Shown: positions 14,946-23,155 of the stretch, in pieces | Numbering within the stretch: position 1 is the stretch's first letter | How the letters are laid out: every line of letters begins with the position of its first letter | Assembly (NCBI RefSeq): GCF_910585845.1 | Contig: NZ_CAJUHF010000005.1 | Coordinates: forward strand, 53,435-117,434 | Direction of reading: 5' to 3' | DNA: 64,000 nt | Origin: an uncultured Bacteroides sp. | GTDB lineage: Bacteria; Bacteroidota; Bacteroidia; Bacteroidales; Bacteroidaceae | Notes under the pieces: generated by a model | Databases searched by the model: none | What the model was told of the DNA's origin: nothing | The model's input: the letters and a program-made list of their open reading frames with translations, nothing else | Made by a program: the position numbers and the translations under genes

Positions 14946-16177
14946 CACAGCTTCCTGTCTTCCGTTCCGGTCAATGCCATATACTCCTGGTAGATATCCC
15001 TCATCGTTTCGGACATGTCGAGTGTGTTTATAACGACCTCTCCCGTATGCATGTCCCTTCCCACTAAATCCTGCAAAGTACCGTCTTTGATTCGAAATAC
15101 GCCCAATTTTTCAGATTCTATGCCAGGCTTCTCCGAATGGTATCGGTGGCGACGCAACATTACATTCAAGTGATTGATGATATACGGACTGTGAGTTGTG
15201 ACCATCAACGTCAATTGCCGATCTTCCTCATGGTTGATGAAGCAAATTTTCACCAAAGCATCAACCAAAGCACGCTGTGCATCTGGGAACAGACATAGTT
15301 CCGCCTCTTCTGCATGCAAATGCACCCATCTTTTCATCTTCGAGATGTCAAAGCTGGAATTAAACTCTTCCAATCTGTCAGAATTGTACAGGAAGTCGAA
15401 AGTAGCACGTTTGAAAGCATCCTTAAACGAGAAATGATGCGCCATATATTGGGAAATAGTCACCAGTGATGAAGAAGTCTGTACTCCCGAAGAAGCGTTC
15501 TCCAGTTTCATTGGAGTATAGCTGCCGTCATCCGGTTTTATTGTATATCTTTTCTTGCCACCTTCTTTGGTTACCTGCAAACGCATAGCCAAATGTTCCA
15601 AAGGAATATCTTGCAGCATGTCGGTCGCCTTATTAAAATCGTGGAATGTTTCGTGGAAATAAAATCCGAGTTTGGCACCGAAGCCGGCATTGGATGCACC
15701 ATTTTTACTCCAGTCGGGTATTACACTGCGGTTCTCTGAGATAAACGAAATCTTAAAGAATTGCAGGTCTTCGTTCGGTATAACGGGAAATGCCGATAGA
15801 ATTCCGTTCTTATAACTGAGCTCATAACTGTTTCCATTGACTTTGACCCTATAAAGCACAGCAGACGAAGGTTTCAACATTTCTTCCAGTCCTGCACGTT
15901 TCCAATATTCAGATACTTCGTTTTCAAAATAAGTACCTTTTACATTAGCGTTCTTCAGCCACGAACTTATCACAGCCATCTTATAAAAGTAACGGAACTG
16001 CGCAAGTATCTTCATCAATGTACTTTTTCCACTTGCCGACTCTCCTATAATAATAGTAAGCGGCTTTATGTCATCCAATTCAATATGACGAAGAGGTCCT
16101 ATGTCTTTTATATAAATGGATTCGTTCATACTTTCATTCTCATTTTTTGAACTTTGATTTTCTCTTTTCGCATGCAT
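14945..16177 (-). CDS. AAA/ABC-type ATPase (OLD/AriA-like), first gene of a putative defence cassette
   Basis: A protein of up to 410 residues. Walker A GESASGKST lies at residues 45-53 if the start is 16177; the ATG at 16129 (MNESIYIKDIGPLRHI) gives the more usual short lead before the P loop and may be the true start. An ABC-signature-like ASSGVQ is near 227, a Walker B-like EEAELCLFPDAQ near 290, and the H-loop segment TTHSPYIINHLN near 325. This is the AAA_15/AAA_21 head-domain ATPase type of OLD nucleases, RloA and AriA of PARIS, with a short middle part instead of a long coiled coil. No Toprim domain follows; the next gene supplies the second function. A/T-rich codon use and the short two-gene layout suggest a transferred cassette. 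Confidence 0.85.
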   Translation of the reverse strand: MHAKRENQSSKNENESMNESIYIKDIGPLRHIELDDIKPLTIIIGESASGKSTLMKILAQFRYFYKMAVISSWLKNANVKGTYFENEVSEYWKRAGLEEMLKPSSAVLYRVKVNGNSYELSYKNGILSAFPVIPNEDLQFFKISFISENRSVIPDWSKNGASNAGFGAKLGFYFHETFHDFNKATDMLQDIPLEHLAMRLQVTKEGGKKRYTIKPDDGSYTPMKLENASSGVQTSSSLVTISQYMAHHFSFKDAFKRATFDFLYNSDRLEEFNSSFDISKMKRWVHLHAEEAELCLFPDAQRALVDALVKICFINHEEDRQLTLMVTTHSPYIINHLNVMLRRHRYHSEKPGIESEKLGVFRIKDGTLQDLVGRDMHTGEVVINTLDMSETMRDIYQEYMALTGTEDRKL

Positions 16178-16285
16178 TCACACATTTACAAAAGACAATA
16201 TTACGAAAAAACATCTATCACTGCAAAAAAATAAGTATTTTTTCTACTTTTCGCCTTCCTTATGCTAAATATCAGACAGATTTCT

Positions 16286-16326
16286 ATAAAAAACATGCCC
16301 GGTACTATTGGATATAATACCGAGCA
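16286..16326 (-). terminator. Terminator after the 16365-17333 lipoprotein gene
   Basis: On the minus strand GCTCGGTATTAT pairs (10 of 12) with the segment ending ACCGGGC, and is followed after three bases by six T residues. It separates the lipoprotein from the ATPase cassette. Confidence 0.7.
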
Positions 16327-16364
16327 CAAATATCATTAAATTAGTAAAATCCTTTAATCCTATT

Positions 16365-17333
16365 TTAGATTTTCACCAAATCCAATCCCAATTCAAAACT
16401 TGTAGTAACGCTCCAGTATGCTCCCATCATATTAATGAAAAGTCCAGCTGCTACAGCTTCTTGTGGTATTATTCCAGCACTACTCAATGCCCCCCACAAA
16501 ATCATTAAATCATTTATCATTTCCGGATCTCCAAAATCATTAATCTCACCTGTTTCACGCAACGTAAACAAATTGTCAAAAGCACTTTTATCCAAATAGA
16601 TATAAACATGCCCGTTTGCAGCTGTCTTTATATTCATGGGGACACCGTTTTTCACCCAACCCAACAACTGGTTGATAGTAGCATCTTGAATGCCGCTAAT
16701 GTCAGCACCAAGCATATTACCCAGCAAAGCCTTTATAGTGGCAGGATCTGAATTCAACACAGTATTTATAATATCACCCAAGCCACTGACATCCTCTCCT
16801 GTTGCAGTTCCCAAAATAGCTTGAATATCCAGTTTCACAGTAAATTTCCCATTGCTTTCACTCCAAGTAGCAAGCCCCTTAGGAGAAGTGGAAAAACCAC
16901 TTGTAGCAAAATTAGTCTTTACATCACTTGCTGTAGGAAATCCACTACCAAAGAATATACCCATTATTGAACTGGGATCCATTACCACTTCTGGTTTATC
17001 GACATAATCAGCTATAATGTTTCCTCTGTTATCTAAAGTGATTGTATTCAAAACTTGAGGCAAAATAGCTCCTCCCAAATGTCTAAACAATGCAGACAAA
17101 AATTCCGGATAAGCATCGATACCTGTAAACTGCCAATCTGTATACAATGCACTTGTAGCTGGCCAATTCTTCACTTCCGTCTCAGACCATGTATAATCTA
17201 CAGCCGTATAATCTGCCAATTCATAAGTTCCTGTCCAAGGGCTGTTGATAATATCATCATCGTCATCCTTACAGGAAGTAAACAAACTCACTGAACAAAT
17301 CAGTGCAACCAAGTAAAACAAACTTTTTTTCAT
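16365..17333 (-). CDS. Bacteroidales lipoprotein (DUF4925-like), function unknown
   Basis: A 322-residue protein with a lipoprotein signal (ICSVSLFTSCKDDDDD; lipidated Cys21, followed by an acidic run of the kind that sends lipoproteins to the cell surface in Bacteroides). The rest is a soluble, Thr/Ser/Asn-rich domain with a WTGTYELADYTAVDYTW start, like the lipocalin-like or DUF4925 surface lipoproteins found only in Bacteroidales. No catalytic motif is seen. It is a single gene with its own terminator, beside the large non-coding region. Confidence 0.75.
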   Translation of the reverse strand: MKKSLFYLVALICSVSLFTSCKDDDDDIINSPWTGTYELADYTAVDYTWSETEVKNWPATSALYTDWQFTGIDAYPEFLSALFRHLGGAILPQVLNTITLDNRGNIIADYVDKPEVVMDPSSIMGIFFGSGFPTASDVKTNFATSGFSTSPKGLATWSESNGKFTVKLDIQAILGTATGEDVSGLGDIINTVLNSDPATIKALLGNMLGADISGIQDATINQLLGWVKNGVPMNIKTAANGHVYIYLDKSAFDNLFTLRETGEINDFGDPEMINDLMILWGALSSAGIIPQEAVAAGLFINMMGAYWSVTTSFELGLDLVKI

Positions 17334-17615
17334 AATTTTCTAAATTTAATCAGTCTGTTTCTCTCACTCTATCGAGAAAAGACATATTTTTAATAAATAC
17401 AAAAATTCGGGTGCAAAGTAACAGCTTTTAAATACAACATGCAAGGTCTATTCTAAAGTTTTGCTGTTCTTTTTTTAAGAAGAAGGACGATTTTTCCTGT
17501 TTATTTATGGAGATTTCGCCCTAATGGATAGACTAAATTACGGTGTAAAGGTAATCAATACTGCATAATGTAATAGAATGTACGGATAAGATTTCACTAT
17601 ACAGTAGAAAAAACA

Positions 17616-17802
17616 GGTTCTTCGTCACTTTTGGGGCAGTAAAATATACTAAACACCTTTATCTATAGACTATACCAGCTTATTTAAGGGAATAAAATTA
17701 AAGCTATCAAAAGACACATGTTCAATAGGACAAGCATTACCTTGTTAGGCAATAAATTTACTAGCTTTAACACATGAACTGCCCCAAAAGTGACGAAGAA
17801 CC
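17616..17802. mobile_element. 187-bp MITE with 25-bp perfect terminal inverted repeats and 8-bp target duplication
   Basis: The left end begins GGTTCTTCGTCACTTTTG and the right end is its exact complement over 25 bases (17616-17640 and 17778-17802). Both sides carry the same 8 bases, AAAAAACA (17608-17615 and 17803-17810), as expected of a target duplication. The 137-base inside has no ORF. The 8-bp duplication and the GG start fit an ISL3-family transposase acting in trans; the family is inference. It sits inside the mosaic repeat and is therefore younger than it. Confidence 0.9.
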
Positions 17803-17810
17803 AAAAAACA

Positions 17811-18420
17811 TCGTATTTCATCCCTCACATCTTTCACCCAACCGTTAATCATATATTATACAGACATTTATGGTGAAACATCTTGAATAACGACAAACAA
17901 ATGTCCTTATGGTCAAAAGAGAGGATTAAGTATCTAATGTTAAGGTTTAGCAGTCTAAACGTGACCTTCAGGTACGCCAAAGTGCAAGCTCAACTTTCGT
18001 AAAAAAAAGGCAACAAGGTGACAAGGAAATAACAAATAATGTTATGAGATATAACAAATAATGTTATGAGATATAACAAATAATGTTATGAGATATAACA
18101 AATAATGTTATGAGGTATAACAAGTAATGTTATGGAGCATTACAAGTAATGTTATGTAGCATTACAAGTAATGTTATGATGCTTTTCATTACTTCTCATT
18201 CTGCCTCTATAAACACCTGCTTTTCTTGCATACTACATTTCATCCTTCAGTTCTTTCAGCCTTGGACTAACAATTGGATTAACAAAGAATTGAGCTGAAA
18301 CTTGCGGCTGAAACCAAACGTTGAAACTTCAATTTCCTCCTTTAGGCTCCATGTTTCACCACAACACACTATAAACCAACTATTTATTAAAAAAGGTGAA
18401 AGATGTGAGAGATAAAAAGT
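17811..18420. repeat. Mosaic non-coding repeat, copy A
   Basis: Shares long blocks with copies B and C: TTTCATCCCTCACATCTTTC near 17818, then a TTATGGTGAAAC block, an AAGGTTTAGC-type block near 17941, and a hairpin array. The order of blocks differs from copy C, where the hairpin array comes first. A block with CTTTCAGCC near 18250 is shared with copy B. No protein is coded. Confidence 0.7.
18029..18179. repeat. Tandem array of about seven 22-bp hairpin units (copy A)
   Basis: Units of the form ATAACAAATAATGTTATGAG repeat about every 21-22 bases; later units change to ATTACAAGTAATGTTATG. Each unit is a small inverted repeat (ATAAC ... GTTAT). The same word forms arrays at 39046-39153 and 50395-50479. 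Confidence 0.9.
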
Positions 18421-18640
18421 GATATAAAAAAAGCAGAAGTAGAGCAATACTTTATCTTCACCCTTGTCCAGCCGAAACAGACTACAATCAGGACGCATTG
18501 AAAAAATAAAAAAGTAAGATTTCCGCCCTCCGATGCAGAATAATCCACAACTATTTTTTATCTTTATGCATCCAAACCACTTTTACGCAAAAGATTTGGC
18601 ATGAATCAACCTAATATATAAACCTTTAAAGCAAAAGATT

Positions 18641-19717
18641 ATGTTCAACTCATTTGGCAACATCCTCCGCCTGACCAGCTTCGGAGAGTCGCACGGCAAA
18701 GGTATCGGAGGCGTCATCGATGGATTTCCGGCAGGCATACGCATTGATATGGATTTCGTACAGGCGGAACTGAACCGCCGCCGCCCCGGACAGTCTGCCA
18801 TCACCACTGCACGGAAGGAAGAAGACAAAGTGGAGTTCTTATCGGGTATCTTCGAGGGAAAATCGACCGGATGCCCCATCGGATTCATCGTATGGAACCA
18901 AAACCAGCACTCCAACGACTACGACAATATGAAAGAGGTGTACCGCCCCTCGCATGCAGACTATACATATAAGGTGAAATATGGAATCCGTGACCATCGG
19001 GGCGGAGGACGCTCTTCGGCACGCGAGACCATCTCACGCGTCGTAGCCGGCGCCCTTGCCAAACTGGCACTCCGGCAACTGGGCATACGCATCACGGCCT
19101 ATACCTCGCAGGTAGGCTCGGTCCGCCTGGAAGAGAACTATACTGCCTACGACCTCAGCCTGATCGATACGAATCCTGTCCGCTGCCCGGATCCGGATAA
19201 GGCAAAGGAGATGGAAGAACTGATACTCAAAGTGAAAGAAGAGGGAGACACCATCGGCGGCGTAGTGACCTGTGTCATCAAAGGATGCCCCATCGGACTG
19301 GGACAGCCGGTATTCGGCAAGTTGCATGCCGCACTCGCCTCGGGCATGCTCAGTATCAATGCCGCCAAGGCATTTGAATACGGCGACGGCTTCAAAGGAC
19401 TGAAGCAAAAAGGCTCGGAACAGAACGATGTCTTCTTCAACAATGGCGGACACATCGAAACCCGCACCAACCACTCAGGCGGCATACAAGGCGGAATCAG
19501 CAACGGACAGGATATCTTCTTCCGTGTAGCATTCAAGCCCGTAGCAACCGTGCTCATGGAACAGCACACAGTCAACATTAACGGCGTGGATACCACCCTG
19601 AAAGCCCGTGGACGCCACGACCCGTGTGTATTGCCGCGAGCCGTCCCCATCGTTGAAGCCATGGCGGCACTGACCATATTAGACTTCTATCTGATAGATC
19701 GCACCACGCAATTATAA
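18641..19717 (+). CDS. aroC: Chorismate synthase
   Basis: A 358-residue enzyme that turns 5-enolpyruvylshikimate 3-phosphate into chorismate with reduced FMN, the last common step to aromatic amino acids, folate and quinones. Signatures are all present: GESHGKGIGGVIDGFPAG near residue 15, the RRRPGQ segment near 47, RDHRGGGRSSARET near 125-140 and GRHDPCVLPRAVPIVE near 330. The length is that of the family. It starts a two-gene group; the M20 peptidase gene follows after 28 bases. Confidence 0.97.
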   Translation: MFNSFGNILRLTSFGESHGKGIGGVIDGFPAGIRIDMDFVQAELNRRRPGQSAITTARKEEDKVEFLSGIFEGKSTGCPIGFIVWNQNQHSNDYDNMKEVYRPSHADYTYKVKYGIRDHRGGGRSSARETISRVVAGALAKLALRQLGIRITAYTSQVGSVRLEENYTAYDLSLIDTNPVRCPDPDKAKEMEELILKVKEEGDTIGGVVTCVIKGCPIGLGQPVFGKLHAALASGMLSINAAKAFEYGDGFKGLKQKGSEQNDVFFNNGGHIETRTNHSGGIQGGISNGQDIFFRVAFKPVATVLMEQHTVNINGVDTTLKARGRHDPCVLPRAVPIVEAMAALTILDFYLIDRTTQL

Positions 19718-19745
19718 AAGAATAATTATCACACCTTATATTATT

Positions 19746-21104
19746 ATGAACGAAATACAGAAATACATCTCAGAGAACGAACCCAAAATGCTGGAAGAAC
19801 TTTTCAGCCTCATCCGTATACCGAGCATCAGTGCGAAACCGGATCACCACCACTACATGCTGACATGTGCAGAACACTGGGCACAATTGCTGCTCGAAGC
19901 CGGAGCAGATGAAGCTGTGGTCATGCCGTCGGCAGGTAATCCGATTGTGTTCGGGCAGAAGATAGTAGACCCGGCAGCAAAGACCGTACTGATATATGCC
20001 CACTACGACGTCATGCCCGCCGAACCGTTGGAACTGTGGAAAAGCGAACCTTTTGAACCGGAGATACGGGACGGACGCATCTGGGCACGCGGTGCGGATG
20101 ATGACAAAGGACAAGCCTTCATCCAAGTAAAAGCATTCGAATACCTGGTAAAACACGGTCTGTTGAAGCATAACATCAAATTCATCTTTGAAGGCGAAGA
20201 AGAAATCGGATCGCCCAGTCTGGAAGCTTTCTGCCAAGCCCATAAAGAGTTACTGAAAGCAGACGTCATCTTGGTATCGGACACCAGCATGCTGGGTGCC
20301 GACCTCCCCTCGCTGACAACCGGACTCCGTGGACTGGCATACTGGGAGATAGAAGTTACCGGGCCTAACCGTGACCTGCATTCTGGACACTTCGGAGGTG
20401 CCGTTGCCAACCCCATCAATGTACTGTGTGGCATAATTTCCCAGGTAGTAGACGCAGACGGACGCATCACAGTGCCCGGTTTCTATGACGACGTAGAGGA
20501 AGTGCCCCAGGCAGAACGCGACATGATAGCCCATATCCCGTTTGATGAAGAGAAATACAAAGCCGCCATCGGTGTAAATGCATTGTCCGGCGAGAAGGGA
20601 TACAGTACACTGGAACGCAACAGCTGCCGTCCTTCGTTTGATGTCTGCGGCATCTGGGGCGGATATACGGGCGAAGGCTCGAAGACCGTGCTCCCGTCTA
20701 AAGCAACGGCAAAAGTTTCCTGCCGGTTGGTACCCCATCAGGACCATCACAAGATATCGCGCCTGTTTGCCGACTACATCATGAACATCGCCCCGGACAC
20801 CGTGAAGGTGAAAGTCACCCCCATGCACGGCGGACAAGGATACGTATGCCCCATCACCCTGCCCGCCTACCAGGCTGCTGAAAAGGGTTTTGAACAGGCG
20901 TTCGGGAAAAAGCCGCTTGCCGTACGGCGTGGAGGAAGCATACCTATCATCTCTACGTTCGAACAGGTGTTGGGCATCAAGACCGTACTGATGGGCTTCG
21001 GACTGGAGTCAAATGCCATCCACTCGCCCAATGAGAACATGCCGCTGGATATCTTACGGAAAGGAATCGAAGCCGTAACGGTATTCCACTTGAACTACGA
21101 ATGA
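19746..21104 (+). CDS. M20-family dipeptidase
   Basis: A 452-residue cytosolic metallopeptidase. The zinc site reads AHYDVMPA (first His near residue 86), the bridging Asp in WARGADDDKGQ near 117, the catalytic glutamates in FEGEEEIGSPS near 150, an Asp in LVSDTSM near 178, and the last His in ESNAIHSPNE near 425. A lid/dimer domain with GPNRDLHSGHFGG near 205 interrupts the catalytic domain, as in carnosinase/CPG2-type dipeptidases. It should cleave dipeptides or similar small amides. It is probably cotranscribed with aroC, with no clear functional link. Confidence 0.93.
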   Translation: MNEIQKYISENEPKMLEELFSLIRIPSISAKPDHHHYMLTCAEHWAQLLLEAGADEAVVMPSAGNPIVFGQKIVDPAAKTVLIYAHYDVMPAEPLELWKSEPFEPEIRDGRIWARGADDDKGQAFIQVKAFEYLVKHGLLKHNIKFIFEGEEEIGSPSLEAFCQAHKELLKADVILVSDTSMLGADLPSLTTGLRGLAYWEIEVTGPNRDLHSGHFGGAVANPINVLCGIISQVVDADGRITVPGFYDDVEEVPQAERDMIAHIPFDEEKYKAAIGVNALSGEKGYSTLERNSCRPSFDVCGIWGGYTGEGSKTVLPSKATAKVSCRLVPHQDHHKISRLFADYIMNIAPDTVKVKVTPMHGGQGYVCPITLPAYQAAEKGFEQAFGKKPLAVRRGGSIPIISTFEQVLGIKTVLMGFGLESNAIHSPNENMPLDILRKGIEAVTVFHLNYE

Positions 21105-21111
21105 CAACCGG

Positions 21112-23142
21112 TCATTTCGTATAGGTCGTCCGCAAGACTTTGAACTCCGTGCGACGGTTCACCGCATTACAAATCTCCTGCTGTTCCGGCGGGAGATTTT
21201 TTATGAACTCTTCCGTCAAAACATCCCCCTCTTTCAAGAAGGGTGCCGACTGGAGCGTAAACCTGGTGACCGTCTTCGGTTGTTGTTCGCCATATCCCTT
21301 GGCAGTCAGACGCTCCGAGTCTATGCCTCCTTTGATGAGATAACGCACCACCGATTCCGCCCTACGTTGCGACAAGCGCAAGTTGTAATCATCATTCCCC
21401 TTATAGTCGCAATGTGACGCCAACTCGATAGTGACGCTCGGATTATCATTCAGCAGGGCTATCAGTTCATCCAAAGCCACGGCAGACTCTGGTGTCAGAT
21501 CGGCACGGTCAAACTCGTAGAAAATATTCTCTATCAGTACCGGGCGGGTGATGGAAGCCAAAGCAAACTCCAACTGATAGTGCCGGTTTTCATCCACATT
21601 CTCCGTCCGCATCTCTTCCCGGCTGTTCAGATAACCACGGCAAGAAGCCAACAAGGCATAACGGTGTCCCGGATTCAGCTCCTGGGTGAAAGTACCGTCT
21701 TTCTTGACATTGATTTTCAGGTAAGTGCCATCGTCGCCTACCAGTGTGACAAGGGCACTGGGTAATGCATCACCTTCCTTATCGTACACCAGTCCTTTCA
21801 GCACATGATGCACTTCGGGATACTCGAAACTGAAAATATGATCCCATCCCCGTGCGTCGCCACGATTGGAAGAAAAGAAACCCCGATTGGGTGCTTCCGG
21901 TTCGAAGGTCATGCCGAAATCATCTGCCGGAGAATTGACAGGAGAACGCATATTCTCCACGTGCCACTTATCGGTCAAGGTGTCCCGGACTGCACGGAAG
22001 ATATCCAACCCACCCATTCCGGGATGTCCGTCGGAAGAGAAGTAGAGCGTTCCGTCCGGTGCAAAAGAAGGGAACATTTCGTTACCGGAGGTATTGATTT
22101 CGGGACCCAGATTGTCCACATACCCCCAGCCGTCACGAGTTACATTGATACGCCACACGTCCAAACCACCGTAACCACCCGGCATATCCGATACAAAATA
22201 GAGGTAGTCGCCTGCCGGAGAGAGAGCCGGATGGGCTACCGATGAAAGGGTATCATTCATTATAACGCACTTCTGGGGCGCCCCCCATTCGGCACCGGCA
22301 CGCTGGGAAACGTAAATCTCGGCATAGGCAGGCGCATCGGGCAATGTCCGGCAACGGGTGAAATACATCGTCTTGCCGTCTGCCGAAAAAGAGCAGGCAC
22401 CGTCCTCAAACTCGCTGTTCACTTCGGAAGCAAGCGGCTCAGGCTTCTGCCACTGTTTCTTTTCATTCTGCTTGGAATGGAATATATCGGCACTCTTCAT
22501 TCCGGTGATGCCGTTCAGGTCGGTCCCCTTCGCTTCATTGCGGGTAGAGGTGAAGTATAAGATCCCGGCATCATCACCTGCATACATGGGGGAATAATCG
22601 CTACGGCGGGAGGCGAAGACCGGAACACGCTTCACGATGTGGCGGGTGGGATGTTTTTTCCACTCTTGCGCCAGCCGGCAGGAAGCAAGTCCTGCCGATG
22701 CTAGTGTGTCGGCTACCTCCTTTCTGATGTTTGCGGGCTTCCTGTTGTCGGAAAGACGTTGCGCATAAGTAAGGTAGTTCTCATAATAAGGTATGGCGGC
22801 GGCATATTCCCCATTCTTACGGAGCATCTCTGCCAAGTAGAAATGAGCTACAGTGTCCAGATAATGGTAACGAACGGCATTCGCATAAGCCGCTTTGGCT
22901 TTCAGCGTATAGTTTATGCGCCGGTAGCAGTCGCCCTGTTTATAAGCCAGAACGGCACGGCGCGGACGGTCTTTTGGGGAGGTACGGGCATAAGCCTGCT
23001 TATAATGCCGGGCTGCATCGAAATATTCTCCCTGGGCATAACTCTGTTCCGCTTGCTTCAGGCTCCGTCCCGCCCCGCAGGAAGAGAACAGCAGGAGGCA
23101 AACCAGAAGAGAGTAGAACGACTTATGTATATACGTTCGCAT
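21112..23142 (-). CDS. OmpA-family lipoprotein with TPR, PD40 propeller and CRD (PorE-like)
   Basis: A 676-residue lipoprotein (signal ending LLLFSSCGAGR, lipidated Cys22). Domains in order: TPR-like helices about 30-150; PD40/WD40-like beta-propeller about 175-440 (repeats such as DGKTMYFTRCR, AGDYLYFVSDMPGGYGGLD, DGTLYFSSDGHPGMGGLD); a carboxypeptidase-regulatory-like domain about 445-520 (LKGLVYDKEGDALPSALVTL); and a peptidoglycan-binding OmpA domain about 530-650 (FEFDRADLTPES-like start, LSQRRAESVVRYLIKGGI, GYGEQQP). This order is that of PorE of the type IX secretion apparatus, which ties outer membrane to peptidoglycan. Many OmpA proteins of non-T9SS Bacteroides share it. It follows topB by 13 bases on the same strand. 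Confidence 0.88.
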   Translation of the reverse strand: MRTYIHKSFYSLLVCLLLFSSCGAGRSLKQAEQSYAQGEYFDAARHYKQAYARTSPKDRPRRAVLAYKQGDCYRRINYTLKAKAAYANAVRYHYLDTVAHFYLAEMLRKNGEYAAAIPYYENYLTYAQRLSDNRKPANIRKEVADTLASAGLASCRLAQEWKKHPTRHIVKRVPVFASRRSDYSPMYAGDDAGILYFTSTRNEAKGTDLNGITGMKSADIFHSKQNEKKQWQKPEPLASEVNSEFEDGACSFSADGKTMYFTRCRTLPDAPAYAEIYVSQRAGAEWGAPQKCVIMNDTLSSVAHPALSPAGDYLYFVSDMPGGYGGLDVWRINVTRDGWGYVDNLGPEINTSGNEMFPSFAPDGTLYFSSDGHPGMGGLDIFRAVRDTLTDKWHVENMRSPVNSPADDFGMTFEPEAPNRGFFSSNRGDARGWDHIFSFEYPEVHHVLKGLVYDKEGDALPSALVTLVGDDGTYLKINVKKDGTFTQELNPGHRYALLASCRGYLNSREEMRTENVDENRHYQLEFALASITRPVLIENIFYEFDRADLTPESAVALDELIALLNDNPSVTIELASHCDYKGNDDYNLRLSQRRAESVVRYLIKGGIDSERLTAKGYGEQQPKTVTRFTLQSAPFLKEGDVLTEEFIKNLPPEQQEICNAVNRRTEFKVLRTTYTK

Positions 23143-23155
23143 AACTTACCGGGAG

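Larger units (their letters stand above)
17334..18640. other. 1.3-kb gene-free region made of repeats
   Basis: No ORF with a credible protein is seen on either strand. From left to right it holds the promoter side of the lipoprotein gene, a MITE (17616-17802), a copy of the mosaic repeat also found at 38.5-39.2 kb and 50.35-50.88 kb, a tandem array of TAACAAATAATGTTATG hairpins, a second inverted piece of the mosaic repeat near 18390-18420 (GGTGAAAGATGTGAGAGAT), and the promoter region of aroC. Confidence 0.8.

Noticed and set aside
14945..16177. OLD-family nuclease (ATPase plus Toprim in one chain)
   Set aside because: The chain ends soon after the H-loop segment, with no Toprim acidic motifs.
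18029..18179. CRISPR array
   Set aside because: Units follow each other with almost no spacer, the few bases between are themselves similar, and no cas genes are present; the same holds for 39046-39153 and 50395-50479.
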